Of a stretch of DNA of 64,000 bases, positions 7,495-16,996 are shown in pieces. The position numbers and the translations under genes were made by a program. Positions within the stretch are counted from its first letter, which is position 1. Every line of letters begins with the position of its first letter. Under the pieces are notes generated by a model. It made no database searches, was not told the DNA's origin, and was given only the letters and a program-made list of their open reading frames with translations. The DNA is taken from NCBI RefSeq assembly GCF_000378945.1, contig NZ_KB900539.1, positions 3,546,122 to 3,610,121 of the forward strand, in the 5' to 3' direction. This stretch comes from Methyloversatilis universalis EHg5. Lineage in GTDB: Bacteria > Pseudomonadota > Gammaproteobacteria > Burkholderiales > Rhodocyclaceae.

Positions 7495-8421
7495 TCAGGT
7501 GTGGACGTTCAGGAAGGCTTCGTTCAGCTTGCGGTCGTGATAGAAGATCGCCCGCCCGAGGTCTTCCACCGTCCAGTTGATCGTGGGCTTGTCCGGGTAG
7601 TAGATGTAGCCGCCGGAGAACACCTCGTTGCGGTTGCCCGACGGGTCGAAGAAGTAGATCGTCGCGCCGCGCGTGATGCCGTGCCGCGTCGGCCCGATAT
7701 CCAGCGACACGTCGTGCTTCGAGATCAGGTCGGCCGCGCGCAGCACGTCGTTCCAGGTATCGAGGATGAAGGAGCAGTGGTGGAAGCGACCCTTCTCCGG
7801 ATTGCGGATGAAGGCGATGTCGTGCGGCTTGGTCGAGCAGGTCAGGAACACGCCCACCATCACGTCACCGGCCATCACCTGTTCCGCGATGGTGAAGCCC
7901 AGCACCTCGGTAAACAGCTTCACCACCCCATCGACGTCGTCGCCGTACAGCAGGCAGTGGTCGAAGCGGGTCGGCTGCATGCCCACCAGACCGTCCGGCC
8001 ACGGGTCCGGATTCACGTCCGGCAGTCCGTTGCCCACCTTGTCCTTGGTCGCGAACAGTTCAATCGCGTGCCCGGTCGGCACCGTGAAGCGGAAGCGCCG
8101 GCCGGTGTGCAGGTGCTCGCCCGCCGGCACCCACTGCAGATCGCTCGCCAGACGGCTGCCTTCAACCTCCGCCGCCAGACGGTCCAGCGTCGCTTCGCTG
8201 TCCACACGGAAGCCCATGTAGTCCATGCCCGGCGCCTCCGCCGCACGCAGCACCACGCTGTGGTGGTCGTGTTCGTCCCAGGCCTTGAAATACACCCGAC
8301 CCTGGGCATCCCGCCCGGTCTCGATCAGGCCCAGTACCTGCCCGTAATGCTTTACCGCGGCATCCAGGTCGGTCACGCGTAGCGCGACATGACCCGGGCG
8401 CAGCACGCCCGTCATCGGCAT
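7495..8421 (-). CDS. dmpB: Catechol 2,3-dioxygenase
   Basis: Extradiol Fe(II) dioxygenase (308 residues) that opens catechol to 2-hydroxymuconic semialdehyde. It has the two-domain vicinal oxygen chelate fold. Metal ligands in the C-terminal domain are visible as His155 (RFDH), His215 (RFHHCSF) and Glu266 (NRNEVF), with the signature SLDIGPTRHGITRG before the last. The ATG at 8419-8421 gives the same length and N-terminus as XylE-type enzymes; the longer frame adds a non-homologous 14 residues. Unusually it is the first gene of the operon, ahead of dmpK, whereas in the classical dmp operon it follows dmpQ. It is the only ring-cleavage enzyme in the window and must serve both hydroxylases unless others lie elsewhere. 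Confidence 0.95.
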   Translation of the reverse strand: MPMTGVLRPGHVALRVTDLDAAVKHYGQVLGLIETGRDAQGRVYFKAWDEHDHHSVVLRAAEAPGMDYMGFRVDSEATLDRLAAEVEGSRLASDLQWVPAGEHLHTGRRFRFTVPTGHAIELFATKDKVGNGLPDVNPDPWPDGLVGMQPTRFDHCLLYGDDVDGVVKLFTEVLGFTIAEQVMAGDVMVGVFLTCSTKPHDIAFIRNPEKGRFHHCSFILDTWNDVLRAADLISKHDVSLDIGPTRHGITRGATIYFFDPSGNRNEVFSGGYIYYPDKPTINWTVEDLGRAIFYHDRKLNEAFLNVHT

Positions 8422-8540
8422 TTCTCCGTCCTCCTTTGTTGTGTGGTGCGTGCTGCGGCGCACCAGCGGTTCGGAAAGGCAGAAAGCAGGAGAGCGCTTG
8501 CCGAAACACCGGATGCAGCCGTCAGCCGCACCCTCTCCTA

Positions 8541-8556
8541 TCCAAGAAGCGTGCCA
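8541..8556 (-). promoter_or_regulatory. Sigma-54 (-24/-12) promoter of the dmpB-dmpKLMNOPQ operon
   Basis: Reading the minus strand, TGGCACGCTTCTTGGA matches the YTGGCACGrNNNTTGCW consensus with correct GG-to-GC spacing; only the -12 C is replaced by G. Transcription would start near 8530, leaving about 108 bases of leader before the dmpB ATG. It lies downstream of two DmpR-like sites and divergent to a sigma-54 activator gene. Confidence 0.75.
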
Positions 8557-8560
8557 TACT

Positions 8561-8589
8561 CGATAATCGATAAAAATCTCGATATTTGG
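8561..8589. promoter_or_regulatory. AT-rich element next to the -24 box (candidate repressor or IHF site)
   Basis: CGATAATCGATAAAAATC followed by TCGATATTTGG sits between the -24 box and the upstream activator sites. It shares wording with 1236-1275 next to the GntR gene, so it is a candidate GntR operator. On the minus strand TATCGAGATTTTT also fits most of the IHF consensus WATCAANNNNTTR, and IHF commonly bends this interval in DmpR-type promoters. The two readings cannot be separated from sequence. Confidence 0.4.
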
Positions 8590-8630
8590 TGGTTTTGGGT
8601 GGGCGAGAGTACAGTCCTCCCGTCCACTGC

Positions 8631-8677
8631 TTGATGAGTTGATGAAGCACCCGAAGAGGTGTTCACCAACTGATGAA
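8631..8677. promoter_or_regulatory. Two DmpR/XylR-like upstream activator sites
   Basis: TTGATGAGTTGATGAA (8631-8646) and TTCACCAACTGATGAA (8662-8677) match the palindromic UAS consensus TTGATCAATTGATCAA at 13 and 12 of 16 positions by my count. Their centres are 31 bases apart, about three helical turns, as in known paired UAS. They lie about 110-140 bases upstream of the predicted dmpB start site and within the leader of the divergent activator gene, so autoregulation is possible. Confidence 0.65.
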
Positions 8678-8826
8678 CGCGTCAGGCGGAAGAAGACCGG
8701 CCACTCGGGTCACCCGGCACCACGGAAGAAGCCGGACCGGCTCGCAGGAGGTCGAACAAGCGCTGCAGCGCAACATCGGCACGCCGGCCCGGCGTGACCG
8801 GCACCGGTCTGGAGGAGGCACGGGCA

Positions 8827-10518
<1,692 letters not shown>

Positions 10519-10539
10519 AGCCCGCCGGTCAGTTCATCA

Positions 10540-12243
10540 TCAGCCGGCGCTGAGCGCGCGACCGCCGGTGAAGGCGGCGCGTGCGCCGGCGTCGAGCTTG
10601 CCGGCTGCGCGGTTGAGGCCGCTGATCACCGCGAGCAGCGAGGCGGTGATGATGTTGCGATGCATGCCGGCGCCGAAGGTGGTGCCGGGTACGCCGTCGA
10701 TCACGCATTCGACGAAGGCGATGGCGGCGGCATCGGCGCCGTGCCCGATCGCGCGTTCCTCGAAATCATGCACCCGCGCCGGCACGCCGAGCGCGTCGAG
10801 GGCGGCGGCAATCGGACCGTTGCCGCGCCCGCTCAGCGTGCGCTCGACGCCGTCGACCCGGAGCACCAGCTCGATGCCCTGTTCATCGCCCACCTCGCGC
10901 AGGTGATGCGTGACGTAGGCGAAGGGCGCGGTGGTTTCGAAGTACTGCTGCGCGAACAGCTTCCAGATGTCGGCGGCACGCACTTCCTGGCCGCTGCTGT
11001 CGGTGAGCTGCTGTACCGCGGTCGAGAACTCGACCTGAAGGCGTCGCGGCAGCGTGACACCGTATTCGCTCTCGAGCAGCCAGGTGACGCCGCCCTTGCC
11101 CGACTGGCTGTTCACCCGAATGATGGAATCGTAGGTGCGGCCGACGTCGGCCGGATCGATCGGCAGATAGGGCACTTCCCACACCGCGTCCGGCTTCTGC
11201 GCCGCGAAGCCCTTGCGGATGGCGTCCTGGTGCGAACCGGAAAAGGCGGTGAACACCAGGTCACCTGCATACGGATGGCGGGCATGCACCGGAATCTGCG
11301 TGCACTGTTCGACCGTGCGCGCGATGTCGTTGATGCGCGAGAAGTCCAGGCCCGGATCGACACCCTGGGTGTAGAGATTGAGCGCCAGCGTCACGAGGTC
11401 CACGTTGCCGGTGCGCTCGCCGTGGCCGAACAGGCAGCCCTCGATCCGGTCGGCACCCGCCATCACCGCCAGTTCGGCGGCTGCGACCGCGGTGCCACGG
11501 TCGTTATGCGGATGCACGCTGAGAACGACCGACGCGCGGTTCGCCAGATTGCGGTGCATCCACTCGATCTGGTCGGCGTAGTGATTGGGCGTGGCGATTT
11601 CGACGGTCGCCGGAAGGTTGAGGATGACCGGCCGCTCGGGCGTGCCGCCCCAGGCCTCGACCACCGCGTCGCACACCTCTTTCGCGAACTCGAGTTCGGT
11701 CGCGGTGAAGGTTTCCGGGCTGTACTGGAAGGTCCACTCGGTGTCCGGCTGCGCGTCGGTAAGGCGCTTGATGAGCAGGGTGCTGTCGACTGCGAGCTGC
11801 TTCACTTCGTCGCGGCTCATGTCGAACACGACGCGGCGGAAGGTCGGCGAGGTCGCGTTGTAGACATGCACGATGGCCCGCTTGGCGCCACGCAGCGACT
11901 CGATGGTGCGTTCGATCAGGTGCGGCCGCGCCTGGGTGAGCACCTCGATGGTCACGTCGTCCGGGATGTGACCGCCTTCGATCAGCGTGCGCACGAAGCT
12001 GAAGTCGGTGTCGGACGCCGACGGGAAGGCGACCTCGATCTGCTTGAAGCCGATGTCGACCAGCATCTTGAACATGCGCATCTTGCGCTCGCCGTTCATC
12101 GGCTCGAACAGCGCCTGGTTGCCGTCGCGCAGATCGGTCGACATCCAGATCGGCGCGCGGGTGATGCTGCGCGACGGCCATTGGCGATCGGCGAGCGGAA
12201 TCGGGGTGACAGGGCGGTACTTGGTATTCGGCTGCTTCAACAT
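10540..12243 (-). CDS. leuA: 2-isopropylmalate synthase
   Basis: Condenses acetyl-CoA with 2-oxoisovalerate, the first step of leucine synthesis. At 567 residues it is the long LeuA type. Visible: the N-terminal TIM-barrel with [15 protein letters not shown] (metal and substrate site), the [41 protein letters not shown] signature in the middle and a C-terminal LeuA allosteric domain (about 430-560) expected to bind leucine. The ATG at 12241-12243 begins [12 protein letters not shown], the usual start; the upstream extension runs toward the attenuator. It is convergent with dmpR, 21 bases apart. Upstream lies a leucine-rich leader peptide and hairpin. Confidence 0.96.
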   Translation of the reverse strand: MLKQPNTKYRPVTPIPLADRQWPSRSITRAPIWMSTDLRDGNQALFEPMNGERKMRMFKMLVDIGFKQIEVAFPSASDTDFSFVRTLIEGGHIPDDVTIEVLTQARPHLIERTIESLRGAKRAIVHVYNATSPTFRRVVFDMSRDEVKQLAVDSTLLIKRLTDAQPDTEWTFQYSPETFTATELEFAKEVCDAVVEAWGGTPERPVILNLPATVEIATPNHYADQIEWMHRNLANRASVVLSVHPHNDRGTAVAAAELAVMAGADRIEGCLFGHGERTGNVDLVTLALNLYTQGVDPGLDFSRINDIARTVEQCTQIPVHARHPYAGDLVFTAFSGSHQDAIRKGFAAQKPDAVWEVPYLPIDPADVGRTYDSIIRVNSQSGKGGVTWLLESEYGVTLPRRLQVEFSTAVQQLTDSSGQEVRAADIWKLFAQQYFETTAPFAYVTHHLREVGDEQGIELVLRVDGVERTLSGRGNGPIAAALDALGVPARVHDFEERAIGHGADAAAIAFVECVIDGVPGTTFGAGMHRNIITASLLAVISGLNRAAGKLDAGARAAFTGGRALSAG

Positions 12244-12384
12244 GATGGGCTCCGGCAAATGGGGAAAAGACGTGGCCGGCATGCAGGGCTGTCAGGCGGC
12301 CACGGGTTTCCTGGCCTGACAACCGCTGCGCAGTCGCAGCATCGGAATGTGTTGAAACGGCTCGAACATGACGGGAATGCTCCG

Positions 12385-12422
12385 GAAAAACGGAATTCAC
12401 CTCCCGGTCCATCGACCGGAGG
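12385..12422 (-). terminator. Candidate leu attenuator hairpin
   Basis: On the minus strand CCTCCGGTC-GAT-GGACCGGGAGG (12401-12422) forms a strong stem with one bulge, followed ten bases later by a run of five T (12386-12390). It starts about 30 bases after the stop codon of the leucine-rich leader ORF and ends about 140 bases before leuA, as expected for transcription attenuation. The gap between stem and U-run makes termination efficiency uncertain. Confidence 0.5.
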
Positions 12423-12451
12423 CGGCTACAGCACAACAGGAGGGGGGAGTT

Positions 12452-12535
12452 TTATGTGCGCGCGGGGCGCAGCAGCAGACCCGACGCGAGCAGCGTCGAG
12501 GAGAGGGACAGCAGTTGGGTCTGATGCGAGAGCAT
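12452..12535 (-). CDS. leuL: Leucine-rich leu leader peptide
   Basis: A 27-residue ORF (begins MLSHQTQLL, ends GLLLRPART) with nine leucines, including a CTG-CTG-CTG run near its end, followed by the candidate attenuator hairpin and leuA. This is the classical layout of a leader peptide whose ribosome stalls when leucyl-tRNA is short, favouring an antiterminator. A sigma-70 promoter on the same strand (12543-12571) predicts a transcript starting at or within one or two bases of this ATG, so the leader may be translated without a Shine-Dalgarno sequence. An in-frame ATG 12 bases upstream overlaps the -10 box and is unlikely. Confidence 0.7.
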   Translation of the reverse strand: MLSHQTQLLSLSSTLLASGLLLRPART

Positions 12536-12542
12536 GGACAAG

Positions 12543-12571
12543 ACCATAGGCAAGCCGGGAAAAGCTGTCAA
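12543..12571 (-). promoter_or_regulatory. Sigma-70 promoter of the leu leader/leuA
   Basis: On the minus strand TTGACA (12566-12571), a 17-base spacer and TATGGT (12543-12548). The predicted start site is near 12535-12537, exactly at the leader-peptide ATG. The rest of the 469-base gap between leuA and glnS holds the leader and attenuator; a weak TAGAAT at 12596-12601 on the plus strand may belong to glnS but has no good -35. Confidence 0.65.
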
Positions 12572-12712
12572 CCCTGAATTTCGCCGGCAAGCAGCTAGAA
12601 TCGTGTTCTTCTGCCGGGCCACGGTCTGGCCCCTGCATCGAGCGGACAGCCTGCCGGCTGCCGCGCATGCCCAGGCAACGACACCCATCTTCAGAGTTCT
12701 CTGCTGCCCATC

Positions 12713-14488
12713 ATGTCCGAACGCAACGCACCCGCCCCGGCGTCAAATTTTCTGCGCGCCGTCATCGAAAAGGATCTGGCCAACGGCACCTATGCCAGCC
12801 GCCACTGGGCGCGCAGCCCGGGCGACGCGGCCCACCATGCTGCCGGCGAACCTGACCCGGCGAAGATCCGTACCCGTTTTCCGCCGGAGCCGAACGGCTA
12901 TCTGCACGTCGGTCACGCCAAGTCCATCTGCCTGAATTTCGGTCTGGCGCGCGACTACGGCGGCGTGTGCCACATGCGTTTCGACGACACCAATCCGGAA
13001 AAGGAAAGCGTCGAGTACGTCGAATCGATCAAGGACGCGGTGCAGTGGCTGGGCTTCGGCTGGGACGCCTTCGGCGCCTCGCAGCTCTATTTCGCCAGCG
13101 ACTACTTCGATTTCATGTACCGCGCGGCAGAACACCTGATCACCGCCGGCCACGCCTACATCGACCAGCAGACGCCGGACGAGATGCGCGCGAACCGCGG
13201 CACGCTGACCGAACCGGGCACGAATTCGCCGTGGCGTGACCGCCCGGCGGACGAATCGCTGGCGCTGTTCCGCGAAATGCGCGACGGCAGGCACCCGGAT
13301 GGCGCCATGGTGCTGCGCGCGAAGATCGACATGGCCAGCCCCAACATCAATATGCGCGATCCGGCCATTTACCGGATCAAGCACGCGCACCACCACAACA
13401 CCGGCGACAAGTGGTGCATCTACCCGATGTACACCTACGCCCACCCGCTGGAAGACGCGGTCGAAGGCATCACCCACTCGATCTGCACGCTGGAGTTCGA
13501 GGACCAGCGCCCCTTCTACGACTGGGTGCTGGAGCGCCTGGCCGAAGGCGGCCTGCTGGCGCATCCGCTGCCCAAGCAGTACGAATTCGCCCGCCTGAAC
13601 CTGACCTATGTGATCACCAGCAAGCGCAAGCTGATGCAGCTGGTGACCGAAAAGCACGTCAGCGGCTGGGACGACCCGCGCATGCCCACCATCGTCGGCC
13701 TGCGCCGCCGCGGCTACACCGCCGAGGCGCTGCAGCTGTTCGCCGAGCGCATCGGCGTGTCCAAGGCCGATTCGTGGATCGACTATTCGACGCTCGAAGG
13801 CGCGCTGCGTGACGACCTCGACGGCCGTGCCGCCCGCGCGATGGCGGTGCTCGATCCGCTCAGGCTCAAGCTCACCAACTGGGATGAAATATTCGGCGGC
13901 AGACAGGCCGAGCCCTGCTCCGCGCCGGTGCATCCGCACCATCCGGAACACGGCACGCGCAGCTTCAACCTGACGCGCGAAGTGTGGATAGAGCGCGAAG
14001 ACTTCATGGAAGAGGCGCCCAAGGGCTACCACCGCCTGTTCCCGGGCAACAAGGCGCGTCTCAAGTACGGCTACGTAATCGAATGCACCGGCTGCGAAAA
14101 GGACGCCGACGGCCGCATCACCGCGGTGCTCGCGACCATCGTGCCGGACACCAAGAGCGGCACGCCGGGCGCCGACAGCGTCAAGGTGAAGGGCGTCATC
14201 ACCTGGGTGAGCGTGGCCGAAGGCCTGTCGGCCGAGGTGCGGCTGTACGACCGGCTGTTCACTGAAGCCCACCCGGACGCGGGCGGCCGCGACTTCCTGA
14301 CCGTGATGAATCCGGATTCGGTGAAATCGGTGCAGGCCTTCGTCGAGCCCGGTCTGGCATCTGCGACTGCAGACGACAAATTCCAGTTCGAGCGCCATGG
14401 CTACTTCGTCGCCGACCGGATCGATTCGGCCGCGGGGCGCCCGGTGTTCAACCGCGCGGTCACGCTGAAGGACAGCTGGGGCAAATAA
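12713..14488 (+). CDS. glnS: Glutaminyl-tRNA synthetase
   Basis: Class I aminoacyl-tRNA synthetase (591 residues) charging tRNA-Gln. The catalytic core starts FPPEPNGYLHVGHAKSICLNFGLA (HIGH motif as HVGH, residues 65-68), followed by RFDDTNPEKE and, later, the KMSKS equivalent in VITSKRKLMQL. The C-terminal anticodon-binding beta-barrels occupy the last third. The N-terminal extension through residue 50 is slightly longer than in E. coli. Housekeeping gene on the plus strand, divergent from leuA. Confidence 0.97.
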   Translation: MSERNAPAPASNFLRAVIEKDLANGTYASRHWARSPGDAAHHAAGEPDPAKIRTRFPPEPNGYLHVGHAKSICLNFGLARDYGGVCHMRFDDTNPEKESVEYVESIKDAVQWLGFGWDAFGASQLYFASDYFDFMYRAAEHLITAGHAYIDQQTPDEMRANRGTLTEPGTNSPWRDRPADESLALFREMRDGRHPDGAMVLRAKIDMASPNINMRDPAIYRIKHAHHHNTGDKWCIYPMYTYAHPLEDAVEGITHSICTLEFEDQRPFYDWVLERLAEGGLLAHPLPKQYEFARLNLTYVITSKRKLMQLVTEKHVSGWDDPRMPTIVGLRRRGYTAEALQLFAERIGVSKADSWIDYSTLEGALRDDLDGRAARAMAVLDPLRLKLTNWDEIFGGRQAEPCSAPVHPHHPEHGTRSFNLTREVWIEREDFMEEAPKGYHRLFPGNKARLKYGYVIECTGCEKDADGRITAVLATIVPDTKSGTPGADSVKVKGVITWVSVAEGLSAEVRLYDRLFTEAHPDAGGRDFLTVMNPDSVKSVQAFVEPGLASATADDKFQFERHGYFVADRIDSAAGRPVFNRAVTLKDSWGK

Positions 14489-14589
14489 GGCAGCAATATC
14501 CTTCAGCGATGTCGGCGGACTTTACAGTGCCGCCGGCACCCGCCCCGCACGCGTCCGGGAAGCACGTTGGCAAGCCGTGCCGGCATGGT

Positions 14590-14605
14590 GGGCACGGAGA
14601 TTGCT
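14590..14605 (+). promoter_or_regulatory. Near-perfect sigma-54 promoter upstream of the PEP-CTERM gene
   Basis: GGGCACGGAGATTGCT matches the sigma-54 consensus TGGCACGrNNNTTGCW everywhere except the first base, with the correct 12-base step from GG to GC. Start of transcription would be near 14616, about 60 bases ahead of the PEP-CTERM ATG. RpoN promoters controlled by PrsR/PrsK are known for PEP-CTERM genes in floc-forming Zoogloea. Confidence 0.75.
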
Positions 14606-14676
14606 CACGAATTTTCACAAACATCTGTTCTGCTTCCGACAGATCACGCAAATCGACCCATCAGCGAGGTGAACCC

Positions 14677-15264
14677 ATGACACGAGTCCTGCGCAGCATT
14701 GCACTGGCATCCCTGAGCATCGCGGCGCTTACCGCGCATGCAAGCGTGGCGAACGTGATCGATCAGTCCACGCCGGACGGCGGTACCGTACTGGCGTTCT
14801 TCTCGCAGAGCGATCTGGCGCAGTCTTTCCGCCAGTTGGCCGACAACATCACCGGTGCCGGCATACAGCTCAACGGCACGGCAGCCAGCAGTCCCGCGTC
14901 GATCACGATAGAACTGTGGTCCCAGCTGCCCAACCGTGGCGGCCAGCGGCTCGCCGGCGGCGAAACGCTCGCCAACAGCGGTGACTGGGCCGACGTGTTC
15001 TGGCCCGCGCTGACCGTCACGCCGGACACCACCTATTTCCTGGTGTTCAAGTCGAGCAACAGCGCGCTCGGCGTCAGCGGGCACCTGAACAACCCCTATC
15101 CGGACGGCAACACCTTTGCCACCTCCGGCTACGGCAGCTTCCCCAATTTCGACTACGCCTTCCGGACCTATGCGCTCGCACCGGCGGTGCCGGAGCCCGC
15201 AAGCTGGGCCAGTCTGCTCGGCGGTCTGGCACTGATCGGCGGCGCGCTGGCGCGCCGTCGCTGA
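14677..15264 (+). CDS. PEP-CTERM sorted exported protein
   Basis: A 195-residue secreted protein. It has a Sec signal peptide (MTRVLRSIALASLSIAALTAHAS) and a C-terminal exosortase signal: VPEPASW, a hydrophobic stretch and the basic tail ARRR. Exosortase EpsH/XrtA would cleave and attach it. The mature part (choice-of-anchor-like, with SQSDLAQSFRQ and TPDTTYFLVFKSS) has no catalytic motif I recognise. The start at 14677 follows GCGAGGTGA; a longer frame from 14509 lacks a signal peptide at its front. PEP-CTERM proteins are linked to exopolysaccharide and floc formation. No exosortase gene is in the window. Confidence 0.85.
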   Translation: MTRVLRSIALASLSIAALTAHASVANVIDQSTPDGGTVLAFFSQSDLAQSFRQLADNITGAGIQLNGTAASSPASITIELWSQLPNRGGQRLAGGETLANSGDWADVFWPALTVTPDTTYFLVFKSSNSALGVSGHLNNPYPDGNTFATSGYGSFPNFDYAFRTYALAPAVPEPASWASLLGGLALIGGALARRR

Positions 15265-15276
15265 ACCGGGCCGCAC

Positions 15277-15840
15277 ATGGCCCGGCAATCCGTTGCACTC
15301 GCACACGCCTATCGCCTGCTGAACCACGGCCCGACCGTGCTGGTCGGTGCCGCCAGCGGCGACCGGCACAACGTGATGGCCGCGGCCTGGTGCATGCCGC
15401 TCGATTTCGAGCCGCCGAAGATCGCGGTGGTGCTGGACAAGGCCACCCATACCCGTGAGCTGATCGAACAGTCGGGCGAATTCGCGATCAGCGTGCCGCC
15501 GCGCGCACTGCTCGCCGCCACGGTCGCGGTCGGCAATCGCAGCGGACGTGACGGCGACAAGTTCGGCCCGCTCGGGCTGCATCACTTCACCGGCGATCAG
15601 ATCGCCGCACCGCTGATCGAAGGCTGCGTCGCCTGGCTGGAATGCCGGGTGCTCCCCGAGCCGCATAACCAGTCACGCTACGACCTGTTCATCGGCGAAG
15701 TGGTGGCCGCCTCGGCGGACGACCGGGTGTTCAGCGGCGGACGCTGGCACTTCGGTCCGGACGACGACGCGCTGCGCACGCTGCACCATGTCGCGGGTGG
15801 CGCCTTCTTCGTCACTGGCGAACCTGCCGGCGGCGACTGA
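15277..15840 (+). CDS. Flavin reductase-like FMN-binding split-barrel protein
   Basis: A 187-residue member of the flavin reductase-like (split-barrel) family. Landmarks: the N-terminal NHGPTVLVGAASGDRHNVMAAAWCMPLDFEPPKIAVVLD, the FMN-contact HTRELIEQSGEFAISVP and the C-terminal YDLFIGEVVAASADDRVF. Family members reduce FMN with NAD(P)H or bind it as a cofactor; the exact substrate is not evident. It starts 12 bases after the PEP-CTERM stop and could be in the same transcript, though a functional link is not obvious. Confidence 0.82.
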   Translation: MARQSVALAHAYRLLNHGPTVLVGAASGDRHNVMAAAWCMPLDFEPPKIAVVLDKATHTRELIEQSGEFAISVPPRALLAATVAVGNRSGRDGDKFGPLGLHHFTGDQIAAPLIEGCVAWLECRVLPEPHNQSRYDLFIGEVVAASADDRVFSGGRWHFGPDDDALRTLHHVAGGAFFVTGEPAGGD

Positions 15841-15902
15841 ACTTCGGGCGCACCCGCCAACTCCCAGCACGGTCGACCGACGACCGCCGAAGGAGCTCAT
15901 GC

Positions 15903-16925
15903 ATGCGCCCGCTTTTCGCCAGTCTGCTGTTCTGCACCAGCCTGCCGGCACTGGCCGGTGGCACGGCCAGTCAGTTCGGCTCCGCCTTCTATACCGGCCT
16001 GTCGCTGAGCGTGGTGCAGGTACGGGTCGCCAATGCGGCCGGCAAGGGGTTTTTCGGCTCCGGCGTCGTGGTTGCCGACGGCGAGGTGATCACCAACTGC
16101 CATGTGACGCGCCAGGCGGTACACATCGAAGTGGCCAAGGGCCCGCTGGTGTTTCCGGTGTTCGGCCAGAAGGTCGACATGACCAACGATCTCTGTCTGC
16201 TGCGCACCGCGGCGATGCCGCTGCGCACGGCAACGCTGCGCGACGCCGGCACGGTAAAACCGGGCGAAACGTCGTTCTATTACGGCTACTCGGGCGGAAT
16301 CGAAGCCTTTTTCGCGCCCGGCCGGATTGCCACGCTGCATCCGCATGACGGCAGCGCGGTGCTCGAAACATCCAGCGGCTTCGCGCTGGGCGGCAGCGGT
16401 GGCGGACTGTTCGACGCCGATGGCCGCCTGATCGGTGTCACCACTTTTCTGTCGTCGGGCCACAGCGGTGGCTATTTCGCGATGCCGGCCGACCTCATCC
16501 ATCGGCTGCGCACCCGGGCCGAAACCGCGGTCGGACCGATAGACGGTCTGGCGCTGTGGGAAGGCCCGGACGACGGCCAACCCTGGTTTCTGCGGCTGGC
16601 CAGGCTGACCGCGCGCGCCCGCTGGCAGGAAGCCGCTGCGCTCGGGCAGGCGTGGGCCAGTGCGGAGCCGTCAAATGCCGATGCCTGGCACCAGACCGGC
16701 GTCGCCCTGCTGCACGACCGGCGGCCGGAAGAGGCCTTGCCCGCGCTGCTGCGGGCGCAGCAGATCGCCCCCGACCATCCGGACGTGCTGTTCCATCTGG
16801 CGCTGGCGTACGCCCGCACCGGCGGACAGGACGCGGCACGTGAAATGCGGGATCGTCTCGCGGTGGCTGACGCCGAACGGGCCACCCGGCTTGACGAAGC
16901 GCTCGGCTGTTCGGCCTATTGCTAA
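15903..16925 (+). CDS. Exported trypsin-like serine protease with C-terminal TPRs
   Basis: A 340-residue protein. It starts with a signal peptide (MRPLFASLLFCTSLPALAGG). A trypsin-like domain (about 35-215) has the complete triad: His67 in TNCHV, Asp96 in NDLCLL and Ser165 in GGSGGG. Two TPR-like repeats follow (about 235-320: ADAWHQTGVALLHDRRPEEALPALL, PDHPDVLFHLALAYARTG). No PDZ domain is present, unlike DegP. It lies 71 bases upstream of the FhaC-type transporter start on the same strand, so it may process or quality-control the large exoprotein in the periplasm; this is inference from position. Confidence 0.82.
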   Translation: MRPLFASLLFCTSLPALAGGTASQFGSAFYTGLSLSVVQVRVANAAGKGFFGSGVVVADGEVITNCHVTRQAVHIEVAKGPLVFPVFGQKVDMTNDLCLLRTAAMPLRTATLRDAGTVKPGETSFYYGYSGGIEAFFAPGRIATLHPHDGSAVLETSSGFALGGSGGGLFDADGRLIGVTTFLSSGHSGGYFAMPADLIHRLRTRAETAVGPIDGLALWEGPDDGQPWFLRLARLTARARWQEAAALGQAWASAEPSNADAWHQTGVALLHDRRPEEALPALLRAQQIAPDHPDVLFHLALAYARTGGQDAAREMRDRLAVADAERATRLDEALGCSAYC

Positions 16926-16996
16926 AGGATTACAGCCAAAGACATACAAACCCACTAAACTCCGTCCGATACAAGAACTTACAGACGGGGTCATCG

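Noticed and set aside
8794-8826. GTG at 8794 as the dmpR1 start
   Set aside because: No ribosome site precedes it, whereas GGAGGAG precedes the ATG at 8827, which gives the same length as DmpR.
14509-14676. ATG at 14509 as the PEP-CTERM protein start
   Set aside because: It lies upstream of the predicted sigma-54 promoter and would bury the signal peptide 56 residues inside the protein.
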